A DNA stretch of 34,417 nucleotides, from positions 1 to 34,417 of the forward strand of contig LDWW01000035.1 in the NCBI GenBank assembly GCA_001045525.1, in the 5' to 3' direction. Position numbers and translations under genes: made by a program. Numbering within the stretch: the stretch's first letter is position 1; each line of letters starts with the position of its first letter. Source of the stretch: Chitinispirillum alkaliphilum. Its GTDB lineage: Bacteria; Fibrobacterota; Chitinivibrionia; Chitinivibrionales; Chitinispirillaceae. Below the pieces are notes generated by a model that was not told the origin of the DNA, made no database searches, and was given only the letters and a program-made list of their open reading frames with translations. Shown piece after piece: positions 17,597 to 26,308 of this stretch.

Positions 17597-18783
17597 AGGT
17601 GAAAAGGAAGATAAAGAGAATAACTGTTGTAGTTGTGTTGGGTTTGGTGGTGTTTTTGATTCTGCTTATCGCCCTTCTGCGAAGAGAGCCGCTCAGAGAG
17701 GTTGAGGTGTCTCAGGTTGTGCGGGGTGATGTTTTCTCGATGGTTGAGGCACGCGGGGAGATACGGCCTGAAGTTGAAGTGAACATATCCTCTTCCATTG
17801 TGGGCACAGTCGAAAAGCTTGAAGTTAAGGAGGGCCAGCAGGTAAAAGAGGGTGATTTGCTCATTCAGCTTGATCAGGAGGAGTTTGAGGCATCTGTGCG
17901 CAGGGCGCAAGCTGCCCTTGAGCTTACGCAGGCTGCGCTTGACCAGAGCAGGGCTCAGTGGGAGCGTGCCAGGGAGCTTTTTGAGGCTGAACTGATTTCA
18001 AGACAGGAATATGAAGCTGCTCAGGCTCAGTTCAGAACCGATCAGGCTCGTGTCAAGGAGGCCCGGGCTGCACTCGATGTGGCTTTGGGGCAGCTTGAAG
18101 AAACCATGATCACTGCACCGATGTCAGGCACTGTCACACAGCTCAATGTTGAAGTGGGAGAGCAGGTTATAGTTGGTACAATCAATATCCCCGGTACCGT
18201 GCTGATGGTCCTTGCGGATCTTACACTTATGCAGGTTCACGGTGAGGTTGATGAGGCCGATATTCCCCTGGTGGAAATCGGACAGGATGCAATTATCGAG
18301 GTTGATGCAATTATCGAGGTTGATGCAATTGGGGAGAGGGTTTTTAATGGGGTTGTAACAGAGGTGGGATTGGCTCCGCTGCCTCCGGAGGAGTTCGTGG
18401 CGCCTGAGGGGTTTGTAAGCTACAGCGTGACAGTCGACATTCAGGATACAATCGAAGAGCTCAAAACCGGGATGACCGCTTATGCCGATATAATAACCGC
18501 AGAGAGCAGAAACGTACTTGTGGTTCCGGTCGAAGCTGTCCAGATCCGCCCCGCTGAGCAGGCCGGAATTTTGCTTCAGGAGAGGGCGCCGGGAGAAGAC
18601 ATCGAGGCGGTATTTGTCTACCTGCAGGGAACAGCTGTTTTGGTTGAGGTCCGCACTGGAATTGCCGGTTATCAAACAATAGAGATTGTCGATGGACTGC
18701 AGGAAGGGCAATTTGTGATCACCGGCCCTTTTGCTGTGGTAAGGGAGCTGAGGAGTGGTGAGATGGTTGGGGTCACAAGATAG
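17590..18783 (+). CDS. Periplasmic adaptor (membrane fusion protein), MacA/HlyD-like
   Basis: This 397-residue adaptor links the inner-membrane ABC permease to TolC. It has an N-terminal membrane anchor (about 11-30) and a lipoyl-like half-motif (GTVEKLEVKEGQQVKEGDLLIQLD). A coiled-coil hairpin follows (about 100-165, rich in Ala/Gln/Glu), then the second lipoyl half (TAPMSGTVTQLNVEVGEQV), a beta-barrel and a membrane-proximal domain (VVPVEAVQ, LQEGQFVITG). Residues 233-244 contain DAIIEV twice in tandem, from an 18-bp in-frame duplication. The gene overlaps the tolC-like gene upstream and is followed by the ATPase gene after about 60 bases. Confidence 0.93.
   Translation: MVKVKRKIKRITVVVVLGLVVFLILLIALLRREPLREVEVSQVVRGDVFSMVEARGEIRPEVEVNISSSIVGTVEKLEVKEGQQVKEGDLLIQLDQEEFEASVRRAQAALELTQAALDQSRAQWERARELFEAELISRQEYEAAQAQFRTDQARVKEARAALDVALGQLEETMITAPMSGTVTQLNVEVGEQVIVGTINIPGTVLMVLADLTLMQVHGEVDEADIPLVEIGQDAIIEVDAIIEVDAIGERVFNGVVTEVGLAPLPPEEFVAPEGFVSYSVTVDIQDTIEELKTGMTAYADIITAESRNVLVVPVEAVQIRPAEQAGILLQERAPGEDIEAVFVYLQGTAVLVEVRTGIAGYQTIEIVDGLQEGQFVITGPFAVVRELRSGEMVGVTR
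18286..18330 (+). repeat. 18-bp in-frame tandem duplication inside the adaptor gene
   Basis: GATGCAATTATCGAGGTT occurs at 18286-18303 and again at 18304-18321, and the first nine bases recur at 18322-18330. It adds exactly six residues (DAIIEV) to the beta-barrel domain. The identity of the copies suggests a recent slip. Confidence 0.95.
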
Positions 18784-18843
18784 AACAAACTTCATCTTGA
18801 ATTATCCAGAGGTTTTGGACAAAACTGTTTGGATTGGAGCACC

Positions 18844-19527
18844 ATGCTTATTGAGCTTCGGAATATATCAAAAGTGTACAGAATGGGTAGTGTTGAAGTT
18901 GGTGCTGTGAAGAACCTGAATCTCTCTGTTGGCAGAAATGAATACGTGTCAATCATGGGGCCGTCCGGTTCCGGCAAATCTACACTTATGAATATAATAG
19001 GGTGTCTGGACCGTCCAGGAGCGGGAGATTACATATTAGATGGGGAATCGGTTCTTAATCTCGGTGATGACAGACTGGCGCAGATCCGTAACCGCAAGAT
19101 TGGATTCGTGTTTCAGACGTTTAACCTTCTTGCTTCTGAAAGTGCGTTGAGCAATGTTGAGCTCCCCATGCTTTATGCCGGGGAAACGGTTTGGGAAAGA
19201 AAGGATAAGGCCAAAAGAGGGCTTGAGAGTGTAGGGCTTGGTCAGCGTGTGATGCATAAGCCTTCTGAGATGTCCGGAGGTGAACGGCAGCGTGTGGCCA
19301 TTGCCAGGGCTCTTGTAAATTCACCGCCAATGATTCTGGCTGATGAGCCCACAGGGAATCTTGACAGCAGCACCGGTGCAGAGATAATGAGAATGTTTGA
19401 CCAGTTGTTCCTGGAGGGAAAAACCATCATTCTGGTTACCCATGATCCTAAAGTGGCAATGCATGCCAACAGAATTGTAAGGATAAAGGATGGCAGGATT
19501 GAAAGTGATGAGACGGCGGTAAAATGA
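18844..19527 (+). CDS. ABC transporter ATP-binding protein, MacB/LolD type
   Basis: This 227-residue nucleotide-binding subunit powers the tripartite system. It shows Walker A GPSGSGKST (39-47), Q-loop Gln91 (FVFQTFNLL), signature MSGGERQR (143-150), Walker B MILADEPTG (163-171) and the H-loop VTHD (His200). The arrangement and length match the stand-alone ATPases of the LolD/MacB-N family. I chose ATG 18844, which has GGAG four bases upstream and starts at the conserved MIELRNISK-like position; an in-frame TTG at 18829 adds five residues. The 3' end overlaps the permease start by four bases (ATGA). Confidence 0.95.
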   Translation: MLIELRNISKVYRMGSVEVGAVKNLNLSVGRNEYVSIMGPSGSGKSTLMNIIGCLDRPGAGDYILDGESVLNLGDDRLAQIRNRKIGFVFQTFNLLASESALSNVELPMLYAGETVWERKDKAKRGLESVGLGQRVMHKPSEMSGGERQRVAIARALVNSPPMILADEPTGNLDSSTGAEIMRMFDQLFLEGKTIILVTHDPKVAMHANRIVRIKDGRIESDETAVK

Positions 19528-20759
19528 ATCTGTTTGAATCGATCCGACTTGCTGTCGGCGCCATATGGGCACACAGACTCCGTTCCCTGCTCACAACCCT
19601 TGGTGTGATGATCGGTGTTATGACCGTCATAGCGATGCTTGCACTTATTGATGGGATCAATTCTTTGGTAGCAAACCAGCTTGCTGCACTCGGAACCAAT
19701 ACTCTCTATGTTCAGAAGTTCCCCTGGACAATGACCAGGGAAGAGATGCTTGAGATGAGGAGAAGGAGAAATCTCACTCTTGATGATGCTTCTGCGGTCG
19801 AAAACCAAATTGACCTTGCACAGAGAGTCGCACCGATGCTCTCGTCCGCAATGGCTGTAAGGCGAGGGGCTATTGACCTTGTCGGTGTAGAAATTATAGG
19901 TACATCACCCGATTATCAGTTCATTGCTGAATTAGATATTGAGTCGGGCAGACAGATGCTCCCTGTAGATCTGACACAGAGCAGGCAGGTTGCAATGATC
20001 GGAGCTACCGTGGCACGGGAATTGTTTCCCGCTGCAGATCCTGTGGGTAGAAGACTGCTGATAGGAAACAGGCGGTTTGATATAATTGCGGTTCTTGAGG
20101 AGGTCGGGGCTGTATTTGGAGCCGATCAGGATAACAGGGTGTTAATCCCGATCTCTACGTATAAAAAAGTGTTTTCCGGTCCGGTAACATTGGTTGGAGA
20201 GGAGTCGGTAACGATAATTGTTCAGCCCCTCAGTCCTGAATTGATAGAGGAAACTTCAGAGCAGATTCGTGAACTGCTCAGAAGAAGAAGGGGGCTTTCT
20301 GCGGTAGAAGATGATGATTTTTCAATCAATACCGCTGAGCAGCTCCTTGAAACTTACCGCACTCTCACTTCCGGAGTTTTTGGCTTGATGATCGGGGTAA
20401 CATCACTCTCTCTGATTGTCGGCGGAATCGGAATAATGAATATAATGCTTGTTTCTGTTTCCGAGAGAATTCGTGAGATCGGTATAAGGAAAGCTGTGGG
20501 AGCGAGACGCAGGGACATACGCTCCCAATTCATTATAGAAGCTGTTGTTCTTTCATGTGCCGGTGGTTTCATTGGTATGGCACTGGGGTTTATGGTTGCA
20601 TGGGGGGTATCGGCCGTCATTGATTTACCTGCAGCGGTGACCTGGTGGTCTATACTTCTTGGATTTGGTTTTTCTGTTATGGTAGGAGTGTTCTTTGGAT
20701 GGTATCCTTCAAAGCGAGCATCGGAAATGGACCCTATCGATGCACTTAGACGGGAGTAG
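19524..20759 (+). CDS. ABC transporter permease, MacB/FtsX type
   Basis: This 411-residue inner-membrane permease has one N-terminal transmembrane helix (about 18-40, after the family motif AIWAHRLRSLLTTLGVMIGV). A large periplasmic domain follows (about 45-280), then three C-terminal helices in the FtsX domain, with the family sequence GIGIMNIMLVSVSERIREIG followed by IRKAVGARRRDI. The protein ends in the conserved YPSKRASEMDPIDALRRE. Together with the upstream genes it forms a MacAB-TolC-like complex in which ATPase and permease are separate proteins rather than fused as in E. coli MacB. Antibiotics, peptides, lipoproteins or glycolipids are all possible substrates. Confidence 0.95.
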   Translation: MNLFESIRLAVGAIWAHRLRSLLTTLGVMIGVMTVIAMLALIDGINSLVANQLAALGTNTLYVQKFPWTMTREEMLEMRRRRNLTLDDASAVENQIDLAQRVAPMLSSAMAVRRGAIDLVGVEIIGTSPDYQFIAELDIESGRQMLPVDLTQSRQVAMIGATVARELFPAADPVGRRLLIGNRRFDIIAVLEEVGAVFGADQDNRVLIPISTYKKVFSGPVTLVGEESVTIIVQPLSPELIEETSEQIRELLRRRRGLSAVEDDDFSINTAEQLLETYRTLTSGVFGLMIGVTSLSLIVGGIGIMNIMLVSVSERIREIGIRKAVGARRRDIRSQFIIEAVVLSCAGGFIGMALGFMVAWGVSAVIDLPAAVTWWSILLGFGFSVMVGVFFGWYPSKRASEMDPIDALRRE

Positions 20760-21230
20760 AATAAAGTACTCAGTTAAATCACACTGTGAGGAATAGAAAT
20801 CTTCAGGTTCCCTCTATAATCCAATCCAGTTGGAAAATTTTCAAAAGGCTTTTGGAGAATACTGTTGTTTGGGCTTTTCTGTGTGTCAAAAATTACAGCT
20901 GGCAATCAATAAAATAAAAAAAGGCTGTCGGTTGACACGGGGTCTGTGGAAATAAAGACCGCTCGCTGTTTTCACTTTGAGGAAAAAGAGTTGGTTTTGC
21001 AGCTTTATTACGGATCCGGTCTGCACTTCACGGTTTTGGTTGGTATGCATGTGATAGTGCAGGGCTTGCTGCAGGATTGCGTGATATAAGAGTTTCAGGT
21101 CAGGCCCCTGTACTCAACGCATCTCCGAAAAATCTGGCAAATCCGAGAATTTCAGTTATATTATAGAGATAAGTTGAGTGGAATTTTTCCTCATTCATGC
21201 AAGTTAAACGATTAATTTGAAAGGTAGCAC
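20760..21230. other. Intergenic region before the GH8 gene
   Basis: No gene is evident. A reading frame open from 20981 to the stop at 21164-21166 lacks a start codon and encodes a protein-like stretch (HGFGWYACDSAGLAAGLRDI) that I do not recognise; it may be a gene remnant. The region just before 21231 has AAGG at 21221-21224 as the likely ribosome binding site of the GH8 gene. No clear terminator for the efflux operon was found. Confidence 0.4.
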
Positions 21231-23498
21231 ATGAAAAAAGGAAACAGGTTACAATTTATCGGGGTGGTAGTTTTCATTGCTTTGTTTTACACGCATTCTT
21301 CAGGGCAATATCGCGCTTTTCCGCAAGCCGTTGATTTTCCAAACACCATAAAGCCTTCACACGTTACCCAGCAACAGATGAACAATTCGATTACCTCTTT
21401 TTACGAGAGCTGGAAAACGGATCTGCTTCGTGACGCGGAGAGTACAACTGGTGGGTACTATATATATGCTCCTGGTACCAATACCACACAGGATGCGCTG
21501 ACTGTTTCAGAGGCGCATGGTTATGCCATGATTATAGCTGTATTGATGGCGGGTTATGATCCTGAAGCACAGGATATTTTTGATGGTTTGTTCAAAATGA
21601 AAAGAGTTCATCACTCAACACGCACTCCGTATCTTATGTCCTGGCAGATAACGGGGAGGAGCAATTCACATGAGAATATAGGTGATCGTCATGAGACTGC
21701 TACTGATGGGGATCTTGACATGGCATACGCTCTTCTTCTTGCACATTACCAGTGGGGCTCAAACGGGTCGATCAATTATCTTCAGGAGGCCAAGAACTCT
21801 ATCGCAGCGATCCGTGATTTCGACATGAGTCACTCTACCAACCGCCTTAAACTCGGCTCGTGGGCCAGATACACCGATGAGCATGAAACCAACACCCGGT
21901 CTTCAGATTGGATGCCTGCATTTTTCAGAAACTTCAAAGAGCATGATAACCACAGGATCTGGGATGATGGAATCAGCACAATTTACAGTATATTCAACGC
22001 AGTGAGGCATAGCACCACAGGATTGGTTCCCGATTTTGTCGTTGGTCACAATCCGGTTCCTGCTTCGGCATATTTTCTGGAGACCCGGTATGATGGGGAT
22101 TACCATAATAATGCCTGCCGTGTGCCGTGGCGAATGGCGCAGGATTATATCCATTTCGGGGCACAAGAGTCAAAAAACGCCATGACCAGAATGATGGATT
22201 TTTTTCTGGAAAGTACAGGTGGGGATCCGGGTAATATAAAGAATGGCTATCTGCTTAACGGGACTCCCACAAGAGATGACAGATGGGGACCATGGAGATC
22301 ATACCTTTCACCCATCATGGTTGGTGCAATGATTGATCCCAAGTACCAGAGTTTTTTAAATCAGGGCTGGGATTTGATGAACAGATGGAATTCTCAGGAC
22401 GGGTATTACTCAAGCACTATTAACCTTCTCTGCATGCTTCTTATTTCAGGAAACTGGTGGAATCCACATATGCCGGGAGCGCCCGATGGGTATATGCTTT
22501 CCACTAATTCCAGAGGGGGCACTGTTTCAGTATCTCCCGAGAGGAGCATTTACGAACCCGGGACTCAGGTTCAGCTTACGGCTGCGCCTAATTCCGGTAA
22601 CACTTTCACAGGCTGGACAGGAGATATTTCTTCTTCTGAAAACCCTGTTACCATCACCATAAATTCAAACATGAGTGTGATTGCGAATTTTTCCCGTGAG
22701 GACGGGGGGGATATTGAGCCGGATAATCTTGTGATGCTTGCGGACTGGGGTGCAGATAGTGATAATCTGGGTTCAGCCATAGACACAGGGAGCTCAATTG
22801 TAAGTGGTGGAGTGGCAGAGATGAGTTACTCTATTGTTCCGCGACCTGACAGCAGCTCATGGCCCTGGGCAGAAATGACGGCTTCTTTTGACAACGATTT
22901 TACCGGTCTTTCAAAAGTCACTCTGGTTTACCGAAGTACCAATTCTTTTGATGTGGCACTTGGGATGCCTGGGTTTCTTGATGATGGAACGGCACATCGA
23001 AAAACCTTGAACGCAAGCAGTTCATGGAGTACCGTAGAAATCCCAATTTCAGAATTTGAACAACCATCCTGGGTTGCAAATAAGACAACACTCAGCACAA
23101 ACAATATTGAGGTTCTGACTATTCTCCCCATACGCAACGATACAAGACAAACTAACGGTACAATTGAAATCCAGTCAATTGTTTTTGATGGGGTAAGCTG
23201 GGCGACTTCAATTACAGCCAAAAAATCCAAGAACCTGGACAGAATGTTTTCTGGCGCAAGTGTCAACATAAGAAATAATATGCTTGAGCTGCAGGTAAAT
23301 GAACCCGGAAGGTATTCGCTTACCTTAAACCAGCTGAATGGAAGAAGGGCTGCGAACTATGCAAATGAGTATTTTTCTGCAGGTTCCCATTTTATACCGT
23401 TTAATTCGAACTCATTAACCCCCGGTGTATACCTTCTGAATCTCAGAAAAGAGGGCAATGTTTCGCTGGGAAAAGTTAAAAGGGTTTTGATCAGATAA
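21231..23498 (+). CDS. Secreted glycoside hydrolase family 8 enzyme with C-terminal sorting-like tail
   Basis: This 755-residue secreted enzyme has a signal peptide (about 1-25). The GH8 catalytic domain (about 35-415) carries the general acid Glu94 in TVSEAHGYAM, the conserved Asp159/Asp161 in ATDGDLDMAYALL, SDWMPAFFRNF (225-235) and NACRVPWRMAQDY (294-306). The residue that is the catalytic base Asp in subfamily GH8a is Asn294 here. A repeat domain of the InlB-B/GWTGD type (about 421-488) follows, then a beta-sandwich likely to bind carbohydrate (about 498-655). The tail (about 678-755) ends in PGVYLLNLRKEG...KVKRVLIR, like Por/T9SS-type sorting domains. The target may be beta-glucan, chitosan or xylan. 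It is followed by a terminator hairpin. Confidence 0.92.
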   Translation: MKKGNRLQFIGVVVFIALFYTHSSGQYRAFPQAVDFPNTIKPSHVTQQQMNNSITSFYESWKTDLLRDAESTTGGYYIYAPGTNTTQDALTVSEAHGYAMIIAVLMAGYDPEAQDIFDGLFKMKRVHHSTRTPYLMSWQITGRSNSHENIGDRHETATDGDLDMAYALLLAHYQWGSNGSINYLQEAKNSIAAIRDFDMSHSTNRLKLGSWARYTDEHETNTRSSDWMPAFFRNFKEHDNHRIWDDGISTIYSIFNAVRHSTTGLVPDFVVGHNPVPASAYFLETRYDGDYHNNACRVPWRMAQDYIHFGAQESKNAMTRMMDFFLESTGGDPGNIKNGYLLNGTPTRDDRWGPWRSYLSPIMVGAMIDPKYQSFLNQGWDLMNRWNSQDGYYSSTINLLCMLLISGNWWNPHMPGAPDGYMLSTNSRGGTVSVSPERSIYEPGTQVQLTAAPNSGNTFTGWTGDISSSENPVTITINSNMSVIANFSREDGGDIEPDNLVMLADWGADSDNLGSAIDTGSSIVSGGVAEMSYSIVPRPDSSSWPWAEMTASFDNDFTGLSKVTLVYRSTNSFDVALGMPGFLDDGTAHRKTLNASSSWSTVEIPISEFEQPSWVANKTTLSTNNIEVLTILPIRNDTRQTNGTIEIQSIVFDGVSWATSITAKKSKNLDRMFSGASVNIRNNMLELQVNEPGRYSLTLNQLNGRRAANYANEYFSAGSHFIPFNSNSLTPGVYLLNLRKEGNVSLGKVKRVLIR

Positions 23499-23520
23499 CC
23501 CCCCTCAGTGTTGTGTCGGG

Positions 23521-23559
23521 AGTAAAGGTGTTTCTCAGGTTTTGAGGAGCACCTTTACT
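23521..23559 (+). terminator. Hairpin after the GH8 gene
   Basis: AGTAAAGGTG at 23521-23530 pairs perfectly with CACCTTTACT at 23550-23559. An inner stem, CTCA/TGAG (23534-23537 with 23543-23546), sits inside it. It lies 22 bases after the GH8 stop and is followed by a T-rich stretch, so it most likely ends that transcript and separates it from the U32 gene. Confidence 0.75.
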
Positions 23560-23703
23560 GTTTATGCATATAATTTTTCTTTCCAGCTACTCGACTGTTA
23601 AGAAAATACCCTGACTCGTTTCGCCTCTTTTCTTCTGTAGTAAAACCCCGGGAATATTATTTTAGTATCCGGACCAGTAAAATAATGGAGGAGTGTTTGG
23701 CAT

Positions 23704-24915
23704 ATGAGACTATCGGTGCCGTATAATCCTGACCCTGAAGTTTTCGAAGAAATCTGCGGGTTTGGTGAAGTGAAAGAGGTGTATGGCAAACTGCGTCAGG
23801 ATATAATCGGTGGTGGCCGGTCCTCTTATACGCTGCCATCTGTCACTCTTAAAAAGCTTGAAAAACAGATCGGACATGGTGCGGAGAAAGGTGTTGTATT
23901 CAATTATCTTCTCAATGCGGCATCTCTGGACGGAAGTGAGCAGACACGCAGGGGGCAGAAAAGGATAAGAAGATTTATAGATCAAATCTGTGATGCCGGA
24001 GTCAGGGCTGTCACGGTATCATCACCACTTCTTTTGAGAATTTTAAAAAAAGAATATCCTCAGCTTTCTGTACGGGTAGGTGTTTTTGCAATGGTGGGTA
24101 ATTTAGGTAAAGCCAGGCAGTGGGAGGATTTGGGTGCAGATGTAATTTGTCTGAGTGCCATAGCGGTAAACCGGAATTTCGACGAGCTGAAGCGGTTGCG
24201 TGAGGGTGTGAGCTGTGGTCTTCAGTTACTTGTAAATGCAAGTTGTCTCAGAGATTGCAGCTGGGAGCTTGCTCATATGAACATGCTGACTCAGGCATCG
24301 CGTACGGGACATCAAAACAGAGGCTTCAATCTCGATTACTGTTTCCTTCACTGCTCTGGTACCCGAATAAAAAATCCGGTTAATTATATAAGGTCAATAT
24401 GGATTCGTCCCGAAGACATTTATCTCTATGAATCGATGGGTTATGATGATTTCAAGCTGGTTGAGAGAAGCTGTCCGGGAGATCTGCTTATCCTAAGAAT
24501 TAAAGCTTACATAAAGAGAAATTTTGAGGGTAATCTTCTGGAGCTGGTTGGGCCGGTTGCCAGGGTTAAGATGGAACAGGGAATGAGAAAACGGGAATAC
24601 CTCTCTATGCTAAGGCGCATGGTGCACCCGGGGAAAATCAAGATTTCAAGCCTTTTGAAGTTTAAAAATTACTGTGAGGAAGTAATTCCCGGTTTGTATG
24701 ATGAAAAATCTCCTGTTTACATAGACAATCGCTCGCTTGACGGGTACCTGGAGGAAATACGGAACAGAAATTGTCAGAGTCGGGGATGTCTGGACTGTGG
24801 ATATTGCAAAAAAATTGCCGGTAAAGTAGTACGGGTCAATGAAGAGTGGCAGAGGCGCATGATTCAGAAGAACAGAAAATTATGGGAAGAGATGGATTGT
24901 GGCAGGTTCTGGTAA
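23704..24915 (+). CDS. U32-family Fe-S protein (UbiU/UbiV/RlhA/TrhP relatives)
   Basis: This 403-residue protein belongs to the U32 'peptidase' family, several members of which are now known to be Fe-S proteins in oxygen-independent hydroxylations. The N-terminal half reads as a TIM-barrel-like domain (GVRAVTVSSPLLLRILKKEY, LSVRVGVFAM). A core cysteine set follows in the family arrangement: Cys181, Cys185, Cys213, Cys217 (DYCFLHC) and Cys257 (VERSC), with the typical IRPEDIYLYESMGYDDFKLV between. An extra C-terminal cluster, Cys357-x4-Cys362-x2-Cys365-x2-Cys368, could hold a second metal site. The SD is GGAGGAG at 23687-23693. It converges on the ketosynthase gene with a 22-base gap. Inference: an anaerobic hydroxylase for the neighbouring lipid pathway; an RNA-modifying role is the main alternative. 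Confidence 0.82.
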   Translation: MRLSVPYNPDPEVFEEICGFGEVKEVYGKLRQDIIGGGRSSYTLPSVTLKKLEKQIGHGAEKGVVFNYLLNAASLDGSEQTRRGQKRIRRFIDQICDAGVRAVTVSSPLLLRILKKEYPQLSVRVGVFAMVGNLGKARQWEDLGADVICLSAIAVNRNFDELKRLREGVSCGLQLLVNASCLRDCSWELAHMNMLTQASRTGHQNRGFNLDYCFLHCSGTRIKNPVNYIRSIWIRPEDIYLYESMGYDDFKLVERSCPGDLLILRIKAYIKRNFEGNLLELVGPVARVKMEQGMRKREYLSMLRRMVHPGKIKISSLLKFKNYCEEVIPGLYDEKSPVYIDNRSLDGYLEEIRNRNCQSRGCLDCGYCKKIAGKVVRVNEEWQRRMIQKNRKLWEEMDCGRFW

Positions 24916-24937
24916 GGTTCTTTTCCTTGCAGATTTC

Positions 24938-26308
24938 TCAGTCACTTTTTCCTATGAGAAGTGCGGCGTTATGTCCCCCAAAGGCAAAAGAGTTACTTAT
25001 TGCGAAATTTATCGGTGCCGAAACTGATTTTTTTACGAAGTTAAGCGGGGCAACCGGGTTAAAAAGGTTGGGGCAGGGGTGTAGTTTCCCCTCTTTTATG
25101 GAAAGCAGACACACTGCGGCTTCAATTGCCCCCGATGCTCCGATTGTGTGACCGATCAGTCCTTTGGTGCTGTTTATGTATGGTTTGTGCGGAAATTGCT
25201 CATCCAAAATCTGTGTTTCGATTTGGTCATTGAGCTCGGTGCCGGTGCCGTGAGCATTTATATAGTCAATTCGGTTTGTTTCAATACGTGCATTATTGCA
25301 AAGTCGTTCGAGCATCGAATTGATCTCTGTCCCGGAGGGGTCGATACTCATTAAACTGTAAGCATCGAAGGATTCTTCGTAGTTTATGATCTCCCCCAGA
25401 ATCGATGCGTTGCGCTTTTGTGCATGGTGGAGGGATTCCAGGACCAGCATACCCGAACCGCCTTCTGAGAAGAGAAATCCGGAACGGTTCTGATCAAAAG
25501 GGCAGTTCGCGCTTTCAGGCTGATCGCACCTTTTCACCAATGTTTTGGAATCATCAAACCCACGGAAAATTCCACCATGATCCTCATACAGGTATTCACT
25601 TCCACCCGTTAAAATAAAGTCGGCCCGCCCCGAAGCAATCTCCTGAAATGCCTGCCCGATTGCCATGGTTCCCGATGCACAGGCACTGCAGACGGTTCTG
25701 TTTATTCCCTTGAGGCCAAATTTCAACCCGGTATATGCAGCTGGTGCGTTGGGCATAATCATAGAAACTATAAAGGGATTGAAGCGGCGGCTCCCCTGAA
25801 TCCTCTCCTTTACACGAACGAGAGCGGATTTAATCTGAGGATGTTCATGCTCGATTTCCCCAAGAGTTTTCAGATCATTGAGCAGAGGGGTTTTTACTTG
25901 GTTGATGTTGTTGTGAAGCAGGGAATTTATACCTCCTACCCCTGTGCCTGTTATCACGCCGCTTCTCATTGGGTCAAGAGTATCACATGTATATGTGTTG
26001 TGACGTTTATCTGCCTGTTCTATACATATGCCAGCCATGGCGAGGGCTTCAAACGATGCCTCAATTGTAAGCATTGTCACCATATCAAGCTGCATCGATT
26101 CTATTCTGCTGATATGATCGGGGGAAAAGGCTATCTTCGGTAACGGAGCCCATAGCTTGGAGGTATACTGCTTATGTTTTGTCCAGTTTTCCGGAATAGG
26201 GGCAACACTCTGTTCACCGTTCAGGGCAGAATTCCAGAAACGCTTTACTCCCTGCCCAAGTGGGGTACAAAGCCCGATACCGGTAACTACAACTCTGTTA
26301 TTGATCAT
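24938..26308 (-). CDS. FabF-like beta-ketoacyl-ACP synthase
   Basis: This 456-residue condensing enzyme extends an acyl chain on ACP. The Cys-His-His set of KAS I/II enzymes is complete: Cys210 in VCSACASG, His353 in NAHGTGT and His387 in STKGLIGHTIGASGA, with Lys382. The C-terminal loop NSFAFGGHNAALLI is also typical. The protein is about 40 residues longer than E. coli FabF, with extra sequence at about residues 48-60 and 100-175. It starts on an ATGA overlap with the stop of the ACP gene, so it is translationally coupled to it. The absence of other fab genes suggests a dedicated secondary-pathway ketosynthase rather than the housekeeping copy. Confidence 0.94.
   Translation of the reverse strand: MINNRVVVTGIGLCTPLGQGVKRFWNSALNGEQSVAPIPENWTKHKQYTSKLWAPLPKIAFSPDHISRIESMQLDMVTMLTIEASFEALAMAGICIEQADKRHNTYTCDTLDPMRSGVITGTGVGGINSLLHNNINQVKTPLLNDLKTLGEIEHEHPQIKSALVRVKERIQGSRRFNPFIVSMIMPNAPAAYTGLKFGLKGINRTVCSACASGTMAIGQAFQEIASGRADFILTGGSEYLYEDHGGIFRGFDDSKTLVKRCDQPESANCPFDQNRSGFLFSEGGSGMLVLESLHHAQKRNASILGEIINYEESFDAYSLMSIDPSGTEINSMLERLCNNARIETNRIDYINAHGTGTELNDQIETQILDEQFPHKPYINSTKGLIGHTIGASGAIEAAVCLLSIKEGKLHPCPNLFNPVAPLNFVKKSVSAPINFAISNSFAFGGHNAALLIGKSD

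Noticed and set aside
18124-18795. 223-residue minus-strand frame
   Set aside because: Antisense to the adaptor gene, whose domains are unambiguous.
19242-19808. 188-residue minus-strand frame
   Set aside because: Antisense to the ABC ATPase and permease genes.
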